Source: Cantharellus purpuraceus (taxonomy: Eukaryota; Basidiomycota; Agaricomycetes; Cantharellales; Hydnaceae). Taken from it: a DNA stretch of 64,000 nt. Every line of letters begins with the position of its first letter. Position 1 is the stretch's first letter. Shown here piece after piece: positions 12,360 through 25,719 of the stretch. A program made the position numbers and the translations under genes. The stretch is from NCBI GenBank assembly GCA_025174535.1, contig JALBUN010000001.1:3162001-3226000 (forward strand). Reading direction: 5' to 3'. Under the pieces are notes generated by a model that was not told where the DNA came from, did not search any database, and worked only from the letters and a program-made list of their open reading frames with translations.

Positions 12360-12589
12360 ATAGATGCGATCATTTATGATGCTCTCATAGGTTGCAATGA
12401 TTGCACAAGTATTCTGTAGGATCACATGATAACATACTGAGGTGGACAAAAAATGTTTGTCCGTGTTCTCTAGGAGGCATGTGATAATTCCACCGCACCG
12501 TACCCATTTGTCCACTCGTTCACAATTCACGTTATTCATGTGTCACTGCCCGTGTTACATCCCTTCATTGTTACATGAGGCTGGCCCAA
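12360..12589. other. Spacer before transposon block
   Basis: AT-rich spacer between the transporter remnant and the first LTR. No feature seen. Confidence 0.35.
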
Positions 12590-13107
12590 TGTTATGGCTA
12601 TATTCATTAACGCCCAGATCCCCGTCCGATCCACTCAGATCCCCGCGCATATGAAATCTATACTCCATTTGGAAACTGCTATGTCTCCATTTACCTGTCT
12701 GATTGTCACTGCCAATTCCACCCATCTGTCTCCGGTTCCGATTGATGCATCAGCATCACCATAGGAACCTGGACATCCGTCCCCGTTGGACTTGGACATA
12801 CTCATGTAAGGCCGTCGGCCTCGGAGACCCATCACCGGAGTAATTATTATTAGATTTCAAATATGTATTTAAGTTGCCCGACTGGGGACTTCATTCCCCA
12901 GTTTGAATATTGAATCACGCCTAGCTCCTAAGTCTGATCCTAACTCTCTAAGTCATACTCCATCTCCGAAATCTCGGACACCGGTATTAGTGAGGGCACA
13001 GCACATAAGCTGAAGCCAAGTCTGTTCCGACCCCCACGACATACTCCGACCCTGACCCAACCTCCAACCCAACCTCCAACCCAACCTCCGATCCAATCTC
13101 TGCTAAT
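12590..13107 (+). mobile_element. LTR family 1, truncated copy
   Basis: Starts TGTTATGGC and matches the complete family 1 LTR at 53069-53632 through its 12-bp GACCCAACCTCC-type repeat, but lacks the final 40 bp ending in TAACA. It runs straight into a chromovirus integrase tail, so the junction is a recombination or deletion point rather than a clean insertion. The GGCCGTCGGCCT palindrome and the CTGGGGACTTCATTCCCCAG hairpin are shared by all copies. Confidence 0.8.
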
Positions 13108-13749
13108 AAAGGCTACCATCCGAACATCTCTGTCCACCCTGAGAAAGAACTTGCCTCCACCAAAGCCCGCCAATTTGTAACCAACCTCGATCAACTACAC
13201 CAACATCTCCAAGAGACCATCTCCAATGCTCAGAAACAATATCAAGTCTCCACAGACCAACGCTGCATTCCAGCTCTGGACCTGCAAATCAGAGACAAAG
13301 TATTCATTAAGGCCAAACACTTCCGGACCACCCGTCCATCGAAGAAACTCTCCGAGAAATACTTAGGTCCTTATGAGGTCATTGTTCGCGCAGGCAGCAG
13401 GTCTTTCACCCTCCGCCTCCCAGACCACTTCCAAGCAGTTCATCCGGTCTTCCACATATCAATGCTCAAACCCGCTACTATGAACGAGATCTCCGGTCAC
13501 ACACAACCCCCACCTCCCCCGATCATCATCGAAGGAGACAATGAATATGAGATATCCGAGATCCTGGACTCGAAGATCGACCGTTGATACAAGTGCAAGC
13601 TCCAGTACTTAGTCCTATGGACTGGGTATGAAGGCACTGACGAAGAGTCCTCATGGATCTCCGCATCCGAACTTGATCATGCATCCGAATCCGTCTCCGA
13701 CTTCCACTCCGCTTATCCAGACAAACCTGGCCCTCTTATGAATCTTTAA
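13102..13749 (+). pseudogene. Chromovirus (Ty3/Gypsy) integrase C-terminus with chromodomain, broken
   Basis: An open frame of 216 codons reads as the end of a Gypsy polyprotein. It has the integrase C-terminal region (LGPYEVIVRAGSRSFTLRLP, then HPVFHISMLKP) followed by a chromodomain (EYEISEILDSKIDR, then LQYLVLWTGYEGTDEESSWI). A TGA at 13585 interrupts the chromodomain where family members have Arg, so a CGA-to-TGA change is likely. The integrase catalytic core, RT and gag are absent. Chromodomains of such elements steer integration toward heterochromatin. Confidence 0.85.
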
Positions 13750-13896
13750 GTTTGATTACTAATGCTAATTCTATTATTTCGCATCATCATTTTATTACAA
13801 GTCAAAGGAAATTACATGCCTGCCCAAAAGCTCCAAAGGAATCACTCCGCCTCATTTTTCTCTGTTCTGAAATTTATAATCATTTTCATTTTTATT

Positions 13897-14847
13897 TTAT
13901 ACATCGCATTTCCTTTTCCCCTTTCCCTTATCTACCTCAGGCTCCGTCTCCAACTCCTCATCACTCTCTACATCCGACACCCAATCCTTCTCATCTCCTA
14001 TGTCCGAATCCTCGTCCAACGGGGCCATGAACTTCCACAACCGACATAACTTGGCTGTCCGACAACCCTCCAGAACCTCCTTCCGTTTCATCGTCCTCAC
14101 CAAGTCTACTAACAACCCCTCCGTCCACCGAAGGTGCTCCGACTGCAGGTTAACCAGCTGGATAAGCTGGCCTACGGTGCTATTGGGCGCCGAGATGTGC
14201 CCTGTACCTGCACCGGTCGTTGCCCCTTCCAATCCGATGCCGCTACCCCCAGCTGCCACAGCACCCATCTCTGTCCGCCTCTTTTTGGTCGGACGACCCT
14301 CCGATTCCTTCTCTGCCCCTCCTTGTACCACTAGTCGGGGCTTGACGCTCCGACTCCAGGGATCGAACTTCCCATCGATCCTACACCCTCCTTTCCGACC
14401 CCGACAACGATCACAGGACCGAAGTCGGCAAGTTGGGCCAGTAGGCCACATGCACTCCACACCCGCATCACGACATAAGTCGCAAGTTATGCTGGGTCCG
14501 CCAAATGGCTCCGTTGGAGCCAGAGCCTTGAGTGGTCCGCCCCTTCTCACTGTAGCCTCCAAGTGTTCCCTCTCCTCCTCCTTGTCCTGCTGTTCTGCCG
14601 CTGCCTTCTCCATCTCGCACTTGCGAAGCTGGATCGCCGACCTTGCGACACGCAGCTCCTTCTTACGGATCGCCAACATGCGACTCTCCACCTTGCACCA
14701 TATGACCCTCCGGTCTGCCTCTCGCTTCTCCATATCAGCACTTGGGTAGGCCTTCAATGAAAAGACTGTGACATCGAGATTCTTCTTGGTGGTAGCGGCA
14801 TAGAGCTCCGCTCTTTTGCGAGCCTTGACCACAGCTACCCAAGCCAT
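13897..14847 (-). CDS. Uncharacterised Cys-rich protein, probably transposon-associated
   Basis: An intact ORF of 316 codons on the minus strand. Residues 1-100 are basic and helical (KRAELYAATTKK, then a long Arg/Glu stretch). The centre has two cysteine clusters, CDLCRDAGVECMW and CRLRSCDRCRGRKGGC, that resemble a degenerate zinc cluster. The C-terminus is acidic (SDVESDEELETEPE) and ends in KGKGKRK. The coding frame stays open 30 bp upstream of the ATG to a possible splice acceptor near 14890, so an upstream exon may exist. I recall similar proteins as multi-copy hypotheticals in agaricomycetes, but cannot name a family. Function is unknown; nucleic-acid binding is a guess from the clusters. 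Confidence 0.6.
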   Translation of the reverse strand: MAWVAVVKARKRAELYAATTKKNLDVTVFSLKAYPSADMEKREADRRVIWCKVESRMLAIRKKELRVARSAIQLRKCEMEKAAAEQQDKEEEREHLEATVRRGGPLKALAPTEPFGGPSITCDLCRDAGVECMWPTGPTCRLRSCDRCRGRKGGCRIDGKFDPWSRSVKPRLVVQGGAEKESEGRPTKKRRTEMGAVAAGGSGIGLEGATTGAGTGHISAPNSTVGQLIQLVNLQSEHLRWTEGLLVDLVRTMKRKEVLEGCRTAKLCRLWKFMAPLDEDSDIGDEKDWVSDVESDEELETEPEVDKGKGKRKCDV

Positions 14848-14957
14848 CTCCTCGTAAGAATTCGAAGTGGGATCCGGCTCTGCATCCGTCTGTCAGGGTT
14901 CAAATAAGTCATATTCTATTTTTAGTATTTTCTCTTGACACCCCTATCAGCGCAGCC

Positions 14958-16431
14958 TGTCAGGGTGTGTCTCCCCTATTTCATTGCCCCTATCACTTCC
15001 CCTATCCTTCCTCCCCTATCTTGGTTGTATGGGAACCACCTTTTCCCTATCAAATTCCATTTATGCAGCACCAATGTGCTATTCTTTGCTTTTCCATTCC
15101 TAAATATCAGCATATATTTGATGCTTGTACCTGGAATGGACTTATTCAAATATTCTCTATTTTTCCATATTTTTTCAGGAATATTCCATGCAGAACTCGG
15201 CTCAGAATCATTTATTTCTGCTGTGCTACAGTTGTGGACCCATAGGCGCCCACAAACCTTCCCACAGCTGGCTCTCCCCTTTTGGACCAGGCATTTGGCC
15301 TGAATTCAAGCTCAGATGTCTCTGATCAATAAATATTCTGTAACTTAACAACCACAGCCTCTCAGGGCACTATTTTCCATGGAGATCATCACCTGAGATG
15401 TGGCTATCCATGGCTGTCCAAACCAGTGCAGAAAACAGGGTGGACACCCTTCTTTTTGCCTGATCAGTGCCTAGTTCAGGGATCAAATCAGCTGATGGGT
15501 GATCAAATCAGGTGATTGCCTTGGAATATTCTACCCCTTTCCATAACATTCTAGCTGTTTCCTTCTATTATTAGATAGAACTTTCCAGAACCATTATTCA
15601 GCTCCTGATCAGTGTTAGTGCTGTGATCAGATCCTGTGATTGGCTTGGAATATTCTACCCCTTTCTTCCACATTCCACAACCTTCCAGTAGCTTCCATCT
15701 ATTAATAGGTAGAATATTCCAGAAGCATTAGTCAGCCCCTGTAAATACAATATATAAGGAGGCCATTCTGCCTCTGAAAGAATAACATATCATCATATTC
15801 TACCCATCTTCTGCACACCAGTGTGACTAGAGTGACATACAGTGTCATCCTCTATCTCAGTAACTGTTGATTACCAGTTCAAGGATCTTTTACAGTTGTG
15901 TAACTGTACTTGATTGCACTCGAAGTAGTGATATTCCTGCTTTGGGCGTGAGTGTAGTATCTGCCTCACTGACTACGAATCTACAGGGTGAGATTGTCTG
16001 TCAATAGTCCTGCCATTAGTGCTCTTGTTTAAGTTACTAGTGTGTACTGCCTTTGCAGAGCATTAGAAGCTTGAACTCGTGTGAAGCAGTTGCTAGACTA
16101 CTTCACACATCGCTGTTACCCGCTTCTGAGTGCCACTGGTTGGATGGTTGGATTCATCCACCTACTTCCTTTAGCCTCTAAGTGCATTCCCCTCTTTTTG
16201 GAATATCTGGACCCCTAAGCATCTGTGAACTCTAGACTCTGGAAGTCTTATTCATTTCTTGCTGCTAAGAAACGTATTACCTTTCTGCGTATAGTCTGCA
16301 TTGACCAATACAAAGGATTGTAACCAAAGTACAAACGTTAAATTGTTTCTGGAGTTGTGCTGCAGCAGGGTTTGATATTCTTCTCAGCTGTTCATTCACG
16401 GAATTGTGGTGATTTAGAGTTTGCCCTAACA
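14958..16431 (+). mobile_element. Putative long LTR or LTR-like repeat
   Basis: Noncoding stretch of 1.47 kb starting TGTCAGGGT and ending CCCTAACA, an imperfect inverted terminus typical of LTRs. It has a pyrimidine-rich beginning and a TATATAAGGAGG promoter-like box near 15753. No target-site duplication matches either edge (CAGCC against CCATA), and no second copy is present in the window, so the borders are tentative. A similar TGTCAGGGT also occurs at 14891. Confidence 0.4.
15502..15740 (+). repeat. Two diverged tandem copies of a ~121-bp unit
   Basis: The units start at about 15502 and 15623 and both contain TTGGAATATTCTACCCCTTT, a TTCCA-rich block and a CTATTA-TAG-TAGAA segment. They lie just upstream of the TATA-like box, as enhancer repeats do in LTR U3 regions. 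Confidence 0.6.
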
Positions 16432-16659
16432 CCATAATTTTGCGGGTTCCAAAACATTGGTTCTCCTATCCGTCTCCATCATTTAGTATAAAGACTCGCC
16501 TTGGTGTAGTGTGATCCCCTCAGCTTGATCTCTGAGGATATCCGCTGTACCAGCTGGCATTATTTCTTATCGGCTCTCACTTATTGAGTATCTTGTTGTT
16601 GTGGCCTCGTCATCAGCGTCACCCTCACATGTATGCAATATGTGCATCAAGCGTGACGA

Positions 16660-17036
16660 TGTTATGCACTAGGTCTGATTGGGGGTCGGAGATTGGGTCG
16701 GAGTCAGAGCGGGAATCGGGGTGTGTTGTGGGGGTCAGAACAGACTTGGCTTCAGTTTATGTGCTGCGCCTTCACTAATACCGGTGTCTGAGATTCCAGA
16801 GATGGAGTACGACTTAGATAGTTAGGATCAGACTTAGGAACTAGGTGTGATTCAATATTTGAACTGGGGATGAAGTCCCCAGTCGGGCAACTTAAATACA
16901 TATTTGAAATCTAATAATAATTACTCTGGTGATGGGTCTCTGAGGCCGACGGCCTTACGTGAGTATGTCCAAGTCCAACAGGGATGGATGTCTGGGTTCC
17001 TATGGTGATGCTGATGCATCAATCAAAACTGGACAC
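16660..17036 (-). mobile_element. LTR family 1, reverse-orientation fragment
   Basis: Begins TGTTATGCACTAGGTC, the reverse complement of the family 1 LTR end, and follows the family through the CTGGGGA-TCCCCAG hairpin and GAGGCCGACGGCCTTA. It breaks off after TGATGCATCAATC, where the 17 kb inverted repeat begins. Confidence 0.8.
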
Positions 17037-17320
17037 GGATTTTTTGTTGTTTCAGCTCTCTGTATTCACTTCCCCTGGCATGAGCACGGCCCGGACTCCT
17101 GCCCGGCCGAGCAAGAAAGTGGTGGCGACCGCGTCAATATATCCGCTTTGCCCATCACGCACGAGCGAGAGAGAAAAGATACAAATCTCTGTCGCTCGTT
17201 CGTAATGTGGGCAAAGCAAGTCTATTGACGCTGTCGCCGCCACTCTCTTGCTCTGCCGGACAGGAGTCCGGGCGTACTCAAGCTGGTGGAAGCGAATTAC
17301 AAGGAGCTGGAACAAAAAAA
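17037..17320. repeat. Long imperfect inverted repeat (~135-bp arms, short loop)
   Basis: The sequence from about 17041 to 17172 pairs with 17186 to 17318. Examples are GCCCGGACTCCTG with CAGGAGTCCGGGC, GAGCAAGAAAGTGG with CCACTCTCTTGCTC, and ACGAGCGAGAGAGA with TCTCTGTCGCTCGT. The loop is about 13 nt around 17179. Identity between arms is roughly 80 to 85 percent by eye. Read outward-in, both arms encode the same peptide (ARTPARPSKKVVATAS and ARTPVRQSKRVAATAS), so the repeat probably arose by inverted duplication of a transposon ORF start. It abuts a truncated LTR. Confidence 0.8.
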
Positions 17321-17325
17321 AGAGT

Positions 17326-17600
17326 ATGGGAATGTGGCAAGGGTGGGTGCTAGAACATAAGCAACTCGATGTCTTTTGTGACTATCGAGTGCGGAGGTGG
17401 GAATCAGTGAGGTGAAGGAGGATCCTAAACTAGTGGACATATATGTTGTGGTAGAATGATGGGGAAGTGGAAAGGGTGGGTGCGAAAATGAAGCAGCTCG
17501 ATGTCGTTCAAGACTTATGAGTGCATATGTGAGAAACTGCGAAGTGAAGAATGGAGTAGAACTACTGTGCATGTATATATATACTAAAGGAATGTGGATG
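17326..17600 (+). repeat. Diverged tandem duplication of a ~125-bp noncoding unit
   Basis: Two similar blocks begin near 17331 and 17460, each with AAGGGTGGGTGC, then CTCGATGTC, then GAGTGC. An open minus-strand frame here (17686-17297) reflects low stop density and is not taken as a gene. This stretch forms the upstream flank of TRS65. Confidence 0.45.
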
Positions 17601-17768
17601 TGGACTAGTGGATGTGGACTATAGAAATTAGTGACAATGAAATATAGAAATGTGTGAAGTGGACGCGACCCAGTGGAATACATCACGTGCCTCCTCCAGA
17701 GAAAGCGGACAAAGCTTTTGTCCGAATTACCAATCGCGGTTTCACAAGCAGAGGGAGGGTTGTGGATA

Positions 17769-20716
17769 ATGACTCTAGAGGATATCTTTCACTCTACCAA
17801 ATTGGATGTGATTGTGTCAGAAGAAGTACATGAGCTCCCAGACGAGTCAGACGTAGACGACTGGCTACGATCCATTACAACCACCAACCAAAGAGAAAAG
17901 GCTTTCTTCGGTGAGTATGTCCTACGACAAGCCCATGAACTATCTGAACGTGGAATTAGATGAGCGCTTGCTACTTTTTTTCACTGTGAAGATCCCCCAT
18001 CCTGGCACTGTGGGGCAGATCAATCCGCTTGCACCTCCTTCGGAACTCGTTTTCTTTCTTTCTCACTTACAAGTCACTCTTGACGCGAAGTATATATCCC
18101 CTCAGCCAGCTTACCGAGCGCAAACTGCTACTCCTACCCCTGGCATTAACCTTGCACCTCCCCCGCGTTCTCATTCGTATCAGACAGGAGGAGCTCACTC
18201 TTCAATCTTTCCCCCCCACACGCCGCATCCGACTCCTCAGACAGGCGAAGCTGATCGCAAGTATGCCAGCGCCAACTCCAATGCTGAGGGAACAGTGCTT
18301 GAGTCGTTCGTATGGGGTGAAACTTCCCGCGAAGAACCTCCGGGAAAGAATTTCGCACTGCTGTGGTCGGATGTTGAGGAGATATGGGTTTCTATTTACC
18401 GTCTGGCGGTTGGTGTATGTGAGTGACGCCTATTATATGCAAAGTGGCTGATCGCTGATATTCATCAGCCTTTCTTCGCACAAGTGTTGCAGAACCCTTA
18501 TTAAGTTTAACGGTGTCTGCAACGCTTCGCGAAAAGCCACTTTCCATGACACCGGGAAGGCAAGATTTAGCGTTGCTCCTTCAAGCTGCAGGAGGTATTC
18601 CAGATAGTGGAGACAAACATACAACAGCTCCAGTCAATGGGACTATCAAAGCAGATATACATGAGGACGAGTTGCATGGCTTACAAGAAGTAAATCTTCT
18701 CGATAGTCTCTCACAAGGTTAGGTTTTGGTTTTTGGTTCATTGGGTCCAGTGGCCGCATTAACACCAGCACCTTAGGACCAACATTCGGAAACTCAGCGA
18801 CCATTCCCCTCTCATTTCCTAGCACACGACTGAATGCGAACATGCGCAGATCTGCCTATTCACTTCCGCCTCTACAGCCACTGTCACCAAAGCTCATGAC
18901 ACCATCGACTGCAACGTCGACAACAAACGCAACCCGGACCGCAGCTCCAGTCCTCCGGAAGTCTTATTTGAAAACACTCCAGACCGTTTCCGGCTTCCAT
19001 ATTCGAATGAAATCGGTTTTTGTTCCCTATGTGGTTATTCCTGGCCTCCTTGAAGACGAGGGAGAACGACGGGAAGCAGGCTCTGAAGAACGTACTGTTG
19101 TCCTTTCTGTCGAATTAGGAAACGGCAGTTCGTTTGGAGGTCCTGGTTCCACTGGATTTGCAGTCGAGGGTGTCGACGTAACGGTTGGTGGCGAAGGGGC
19201 TAAGGCAAACCTAATTGGTTGGGGCGATAACGGGTTCCACCGGAGTGATGGTGTTTTTCCTCTACTCATTGGGCCTGCCGAACAGTTTAATCTCCTCTAT
19301 GCTATCACATTCTTACGGCAGTCTGAAACAGATGATGTTGCAGACACATTACGAAGCGAGGCGAATGGCGAGAAGCTTCCTTCACCCGTTGGTACGGATA
19401 AGCAAAGGCCTGTGTCCATCGTAATTCGAGGAAAACCCTTCGATTTTGGGTCCAGCACGCAGTCAAGCTCGGTCGATGCGAAAAATCTAGCTTATCCCAC
19501 ACAAACATTCCGCTCACGATGGAATTGTGTGCTTGATCTTGCATCCGTTGGTCATAGTGAGACCTACGAAACCTCCTCAGATCCTCCGTCCGCACAAGAT
19601 GCTCTTCCTGCGCCAGCGTCGCCTTTTCCGGTGATGACTCCCAACACCGCCAAATTCACTGCTGAGAAACCTACGGCAGTCCAAGCTCATGCTGTAGCAG
19701 GTAGTAAACGTCATACCATTGGTGGGCTCTCCGAACGTGCTCAGCGCCTGAATGCTCCTGCCCGCTATCGTAATTCCACTTCTATCCTCGATGCTTCATC
19801 CACTGAGAGTCCGATTTCTGCCGTTCCTATTATCTCTGCTGTCGGTGGGAGGTTCACTCCAACACCGCCTTCGGTCGCAGTTTCTGGGAATTCACGTTTC
19901 GCCGGTCCTACCATGGCAGCGAGCGTACCATCACCCCAGCCTGGTCCCCGAACTCCAGATATGCCTCCACTCACTCCAGCATATCCAGCATACCCTGTAG
20001 ATGCGGTTCCACAGACACCTGTAGGACAAAGTCCAATATCTAACCTTCGCATCAGTGGAACCCTAGGGCAAGGTATAGAGCCTCGAAGAGAACGTATGAC
20101 GCCTGCGGGAATTCCACAGACACCTGGCCCGCGCGTGCTAGGTGCTTCCTTTGCTGACAGGATGGCGATGCAGAGTAGACACGACGCCCTTGATCCAGTT
20201 GTTGTTTCTGTGGCATTGATACCACCGGAAGAGTCTGCCTCGTCGGATCTAGATGTGATCTACTCCCTCGACACATTTGGCATCGACATTTTCGTTTTCA
20301 ACCGTAGTGACCGAACGAGAAGATTCGAAGTGAGTTATCCAGATAAGAAACGAAGACGTCAACTGTCAATGGCATTGGGAGATTCGAGCAGCGAGTTTGA
20401 GCAGCGCCAGGCTCCAGGCATTTTACCTCTGGAAAACCGCATCCGTGTGGGGTGAGTGTTTGAGGTTCCTCCAGAACTTTAATCTTACCCAGTCCGTTTT
20501 CTTTAGGCCACTTCGTCCTCATACTTGTCAGTCTGTGCGAATGCAATTTCTAGCATTACGCGCAGGCGTGCACGCTATTTCTTGTCTCACTCTTACGGAT
20601 ATTGAATCAGGATATTCGATGAACCTTAAGTGAGCGTTTGTATCATGTTCAAGGCTCTGGGCTGAGTAACCATATATAGATGGGTCATGGACGTTATGGT
20701 TCACGAAACACATTAG
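17769..20716 (+). CDS. TRS65: TRAPP II complex subunit TRS65
   Basis: Six exons: 17769-17910, 17960-18418, 18469-18717, 18777-20451, 20507-20629 and 20680-20716, giving 894 residues. Start at 17769 (MTLEDIF) matches the usual N-terminus; an in-frame ATG at 17673 would add 32 residues. Diagnostic parts of the fungal Trs65 family are RMKSVFVPYVVIPG (~361), the EERTVVLSVEL beta strand, FPLLIGPAEQFNLLYAITFLR, RSRWNCVLDL and the C-terminal block ILPLENRIRVGPLRP, then CQSVRMQFLAL, then TLTDIESGYSMNL. TRS65 is a fungal-specific subunit that helps TRAPP II activate Rab11/Ypt31 at the late Golgi. The middle (~560-780) is Pro/Ser/Thr-rich linker. It converges on CBR1, with 167 bp between stops. Confidence 0.9.
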
Positions 20717-20883
20717 TAGCAGCCGGCTGCAAATAATGACAAAAATATATCCTTATTGGTTTGAACCTGTTCACACAGACGGCTGGTATGGACATCTATA
20801 TGCTCTATCCGAAAGATTTATCGCGAATACTCTTTAAGAAACAGCTCCCCGAGGTTTGAATATTGAAGTGGTAAATGTGTCTC

Positions 20884-22202
<1,319 letters not shown>

Positions 22203-22425
22203 CGCACCACCTACATTTCTTATCCAATGGATAATGAATTTGAGCTTGATGGTAGTATTACAGGATTGATGCTTAGTATACAGTAATTACAATAGCCTAA
22301 AAGTAGTAGAAGTGGCGATTTTCCGTAATCTCCTTGTAGGCATGAGAGACTAACGGCTGATGATGATAAGTCTCCGCTTAGCGAGCAGAAGGCCAACCGG
22401 TTGCTTTCACACCGATTGGCTCCCA

Positions 22426-24302
22426 TCATGTTGCATGCTGAGATTCCTCAATGGCTTCAAAGGCACAACAGAATGCAGAGTGGTCCAGTAGAATAACTCC
22501 TTTGCCATCAGGACTCCATCTAGCATTTCGTACCTCGAACTTCTCTGAAAACGATATAACTAAACTAATTGCATCCTTGGTCGATGTAAAAGTAACACTA
22601 ACCTGTGGGTATCCCAACACACTCAGCCATTTCAGTCAAATGGTTCTCGGAATCTTTCCACTCTAAATTCCAAGTGTAGACTGCACGAGTCCCGCAACAA
22701 AGTAAAAGACTTCCCCGCTGAACGGGATTCCATCGGGCGAGGAGGACAGCCTGATTGTGTAGAATAACGGAGTGAAGGCGTGGATGGAACGGTTCCGACG
22801 GGGAGGGAAACGCATACACGTGTAATGCCGTTGGTGCGTTTTCTAACGTTTCAAAGCAAGGTCACTATATCTGAGAAAACAGCACGAGGTTGAATCATAC
22901 CAAACCTCGCCATCAATAAAGTGCCATCTAGATTCCACTCTAATTGAACAACGCCGCTCTTCGGATCAGGTTTTTCAGGGTTGGTGCGGACCAATGGTAC
23001 AGATACTGCGCTCTGTACACGGTCATCTGTATTTAACTAATAGGTCATGTCAAGTCGCATAGGCATCGTCAAACTGACATGACTGAAAGGCATGTCCACC
23101 CGTCGACTCTAACCAGTTTGATGGTTCACGCCAAACATTCTGAAGAAGATTAGCGACGTACGATACACGGACCCTACAACATACTGTGCCCACAAGGATC
23201 CGATTCTGAAGCTCAAGAGATTTCACCAAGGTCCAACTGAGAGAATCGAGGATGTGAATCTGCGGCAACAGTTTGAATACAAAAAGGTTGAAACGTCACA
23301 TACTCACCTTGTCGTCATGTCCAGCTACAGCTAGGAAGGAGCCGGATGGGTGCCATGCAACAGAACGGATTCCAAGGGCAGGATCTTGCTCAGGAACGAA
23401 TGTCGTCAAAATGTGTCCAGCAAGATTCAAAATGTAAAGTTTGTACTATGAAAACTGTTCAAAGCGGCAAACGGATACAAGAAACGGTCTTACCTCCAAA
23501 GGGCCCTCCCAGACAGCAAGATGGTTGCCGGTAGGGGAAAGAGATAATGATGATAATGAGGACGAGGGCAAGGGCACATGCTATGATACCATGAACGTGT
23601 GGGGGAAATTGCAAGCTGACAAAACTCACCCGAGCTAGTTTGTACGAATCAAGAGCATCGTAAACTCCGAGTGTGTCTTTCGACTTGTGTCGTTCGGCGA
23701 GTACGAGGTACCGGCCATCCTTACGAAAAGTGTACCCTTTATCTATGTACTTGGGAAACTGTACATACGTAGCGGAACCGGTAACAAGGGACCATATTGT
23801 CACTCGAAGCTACTCGCATTTCTGAGCAAGGCCTTTATAGCTTTAAGACAAGGAAATTGCGCACCCCCCACTCAGAGAAGCACAAAACATGCCGACCATC
23901 AGGGGCCCATTCAGCTTTCGCGAGACCCTCTACTCCGGCTTCAATCTTCGCATTCCAGGCATCATCTCGCATCTTGAAGATGTGAACCACACCGCGTCTG
24001 GCACAGCTGGCAAGAATGTGCTCTGAATCAACAGACCATCCCAATTGAGTGATCCACCCTTCTGAGTCGGCCAATTTTTTAGACTTGAAAGGCTGTTTCC
24101 CAGAGGCAAGGATAGACGAAGAGCCGGAAGGCGTACTATCTAACAGCCATGTCCTTGTGATCTGAAATGTATCGGACCGTCGCACGATGACCCTATCTTG
24201 AACAGCTGTGAGAATAAACTGAGCTCCTGGACTGAAGTAGGCGTGACTATTGGTCTGATTGTAGATTTCTGTGAAATCATAGCCTATAGACGCAGTGGAC
24301 AT
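22426..24302 (-). CDS. WRAP73: WD-repeat protein WRAP73 (WDR8 type)
   Basis: Nine exons: 24302-23865, 23809-23630, 23580-23494, 23445-23308, 23259-23194, 23139-23079, 23026-22901, 22842-22603 and 22544-22426, giving 484 residues. Family landmarks in order are YFSPGAQFILTAVQDRVIVR, LGWSVDSEHILASC, EWAPDGRHVLCFSEWGLRVT, GVYDALDSYKLAR, SLSPTGNHLAVWEGPLE, VAWHPSGSFLAVAGHDDKIH, SGVVQLEW, LLARWNPVQRGSLLLCCGT and the end ARWSPDGKGVILLD. These are WD40 blades. WRAP73 homologues act with SSX2IP/Msd1 at centrosomes or spindle pole bodies to anchor minus ends. All eight introns are 48 to 58 nt with GT-AG ends. Confidence 0.9.
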
Positions 24303-25719
24303 CGCGTACAGATGTTGTAGAACGCGTCAAGAGCGCGTCCACAACCCAAACTCCGACGTTTGACCATGACCATGCCCATGCCCCAAACGCGATCATGCCT
24401 CTAAGCGTGACTAGCCGACACGTCCTGGCCCAGCAACAGCCTACCCTCCGTAATACTACTCCGCTATTCCCCCCCACACATCCCAGCCCCAAACCCCCCA
24501 TGCCTCCTCCCACTGAAATTTCAAAAAGTCTGCCTCATCTGGAACGTCCAAAGATCCTATATTCTTTCATAGACTAACTAAATGACCCCTCTCACCTCCA
24601 TCCTAAAATCATCGTTCATTCACCACCCCTCTCTTCAGGCAAGCATTCCACGTATCTTATTCTATCCATCAGCAGAAGTACCTTATCCTCAAACAAATGG
24701 TCCCAGTGGTCCCCTGGCAAGAATACCAACACTTGCATCTGTGGAATGTCTGTACCCCCAAACTCCCATATCACCCATCTCCTCATCCATATCCACACCC
24801 TCACCATACCCACAATGGCTTCTTAGCATATGTACCGTGAATAGCTTCGTGGCTAAGATAGACAAACTAGACCAAGATGCCTACATTAAGTGAGGTACAA
24901 TTAGGCACTTCTAATTCCACCCTGGCAAGGTACATAATAACAGTATCAAACACATTGTCAAAGATCGGTCACTCCATGACTGGTAATCGCGCGCGATTAA
25001 CTCTTATCGTTGTTGCCTGTGGAAATGCTGTTGTCACCTACATGTGGTTTTTCTTACAGAACGTTGGGAGAAGCTGCCATGACTATTTTGGGGGCTTGTA
25101 TCACGACATGAATTGGTGAGTTTATCCCAAGCTGAATGCGTGGTATGGCGGGGTGGCATAATGATTCTTTGTTCTGCCGACTCCTATTCATGGCTCAAAT
25201 ATGAGAAGGCACATATATGGCGTGTCCTTCGGTAGAGGTGGTGCGATCATGTATTAGATAGAAACATACGTGTAGGACGGTCAAATATCTGCACAATGTG
25301 TGATACAAGTATCTCCCTGGCAAGATAGGGATCTGGTATTGGACTGGAATTTAAGTCAACAGCAGTCTACGATCTGCGAGGAAGGATAATGATTACTCTC
25401 TTACCCTTGTGAAAAATCACCAACATTTAGGGGTAGCCGAAGGCAAGAGAACGACACTTGCTCTCGACAATATCGATGCAACCATGACGACAACATAGAA
25501 GTGCCACACGCACTGTTAGGTGTGGAGAATGACACGTGGCATGTTTCGCACAGCACTGGTGGCGAAAGTTGATACTTAAGGATTGACAAATGAACCGCGT
25601 TGACCAAATCCAAATGGTGGATCATCGCTGCATGTGTGCCAACTGCCAATCATCTCTGTACTCAGCGAATCTGAAGATCGATGAGTAAAGTAAGTCTGGA
25701 AAGTAGAAGAGTCTAAACC
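24303..25719. other. Intergenic region with unsupported ORFs
   Basis: About 1.4 kb upstream of WRAP73 and downstream of DLT1. Plus-strand ORFs at 24582-24893 (103 codons, Pro/Ser-rich) and 24877-25119 have no recognisable domain. A GT after 25116 and an AG before 25060 allow splicing, but no product emerges that I recognise. A minus-strand ORF at 25649-25401 contains CETCHVSFSTP and a second Cys pair but no known finger. A small lineage-specific gene is possible. Confidence 0.3.

Noticed and set aside
14000..14749. Plus-strand ORF of 249 codons
   Set aside because: It is the shadow of the minus-strand Cys-rich ORF, with no domain of its own.
17297..17686. 129-codon minus-strand ORF
   Set aside because: It lies over a diverged tandem duplication, and its repetitive residues reflect the DNA repeat.
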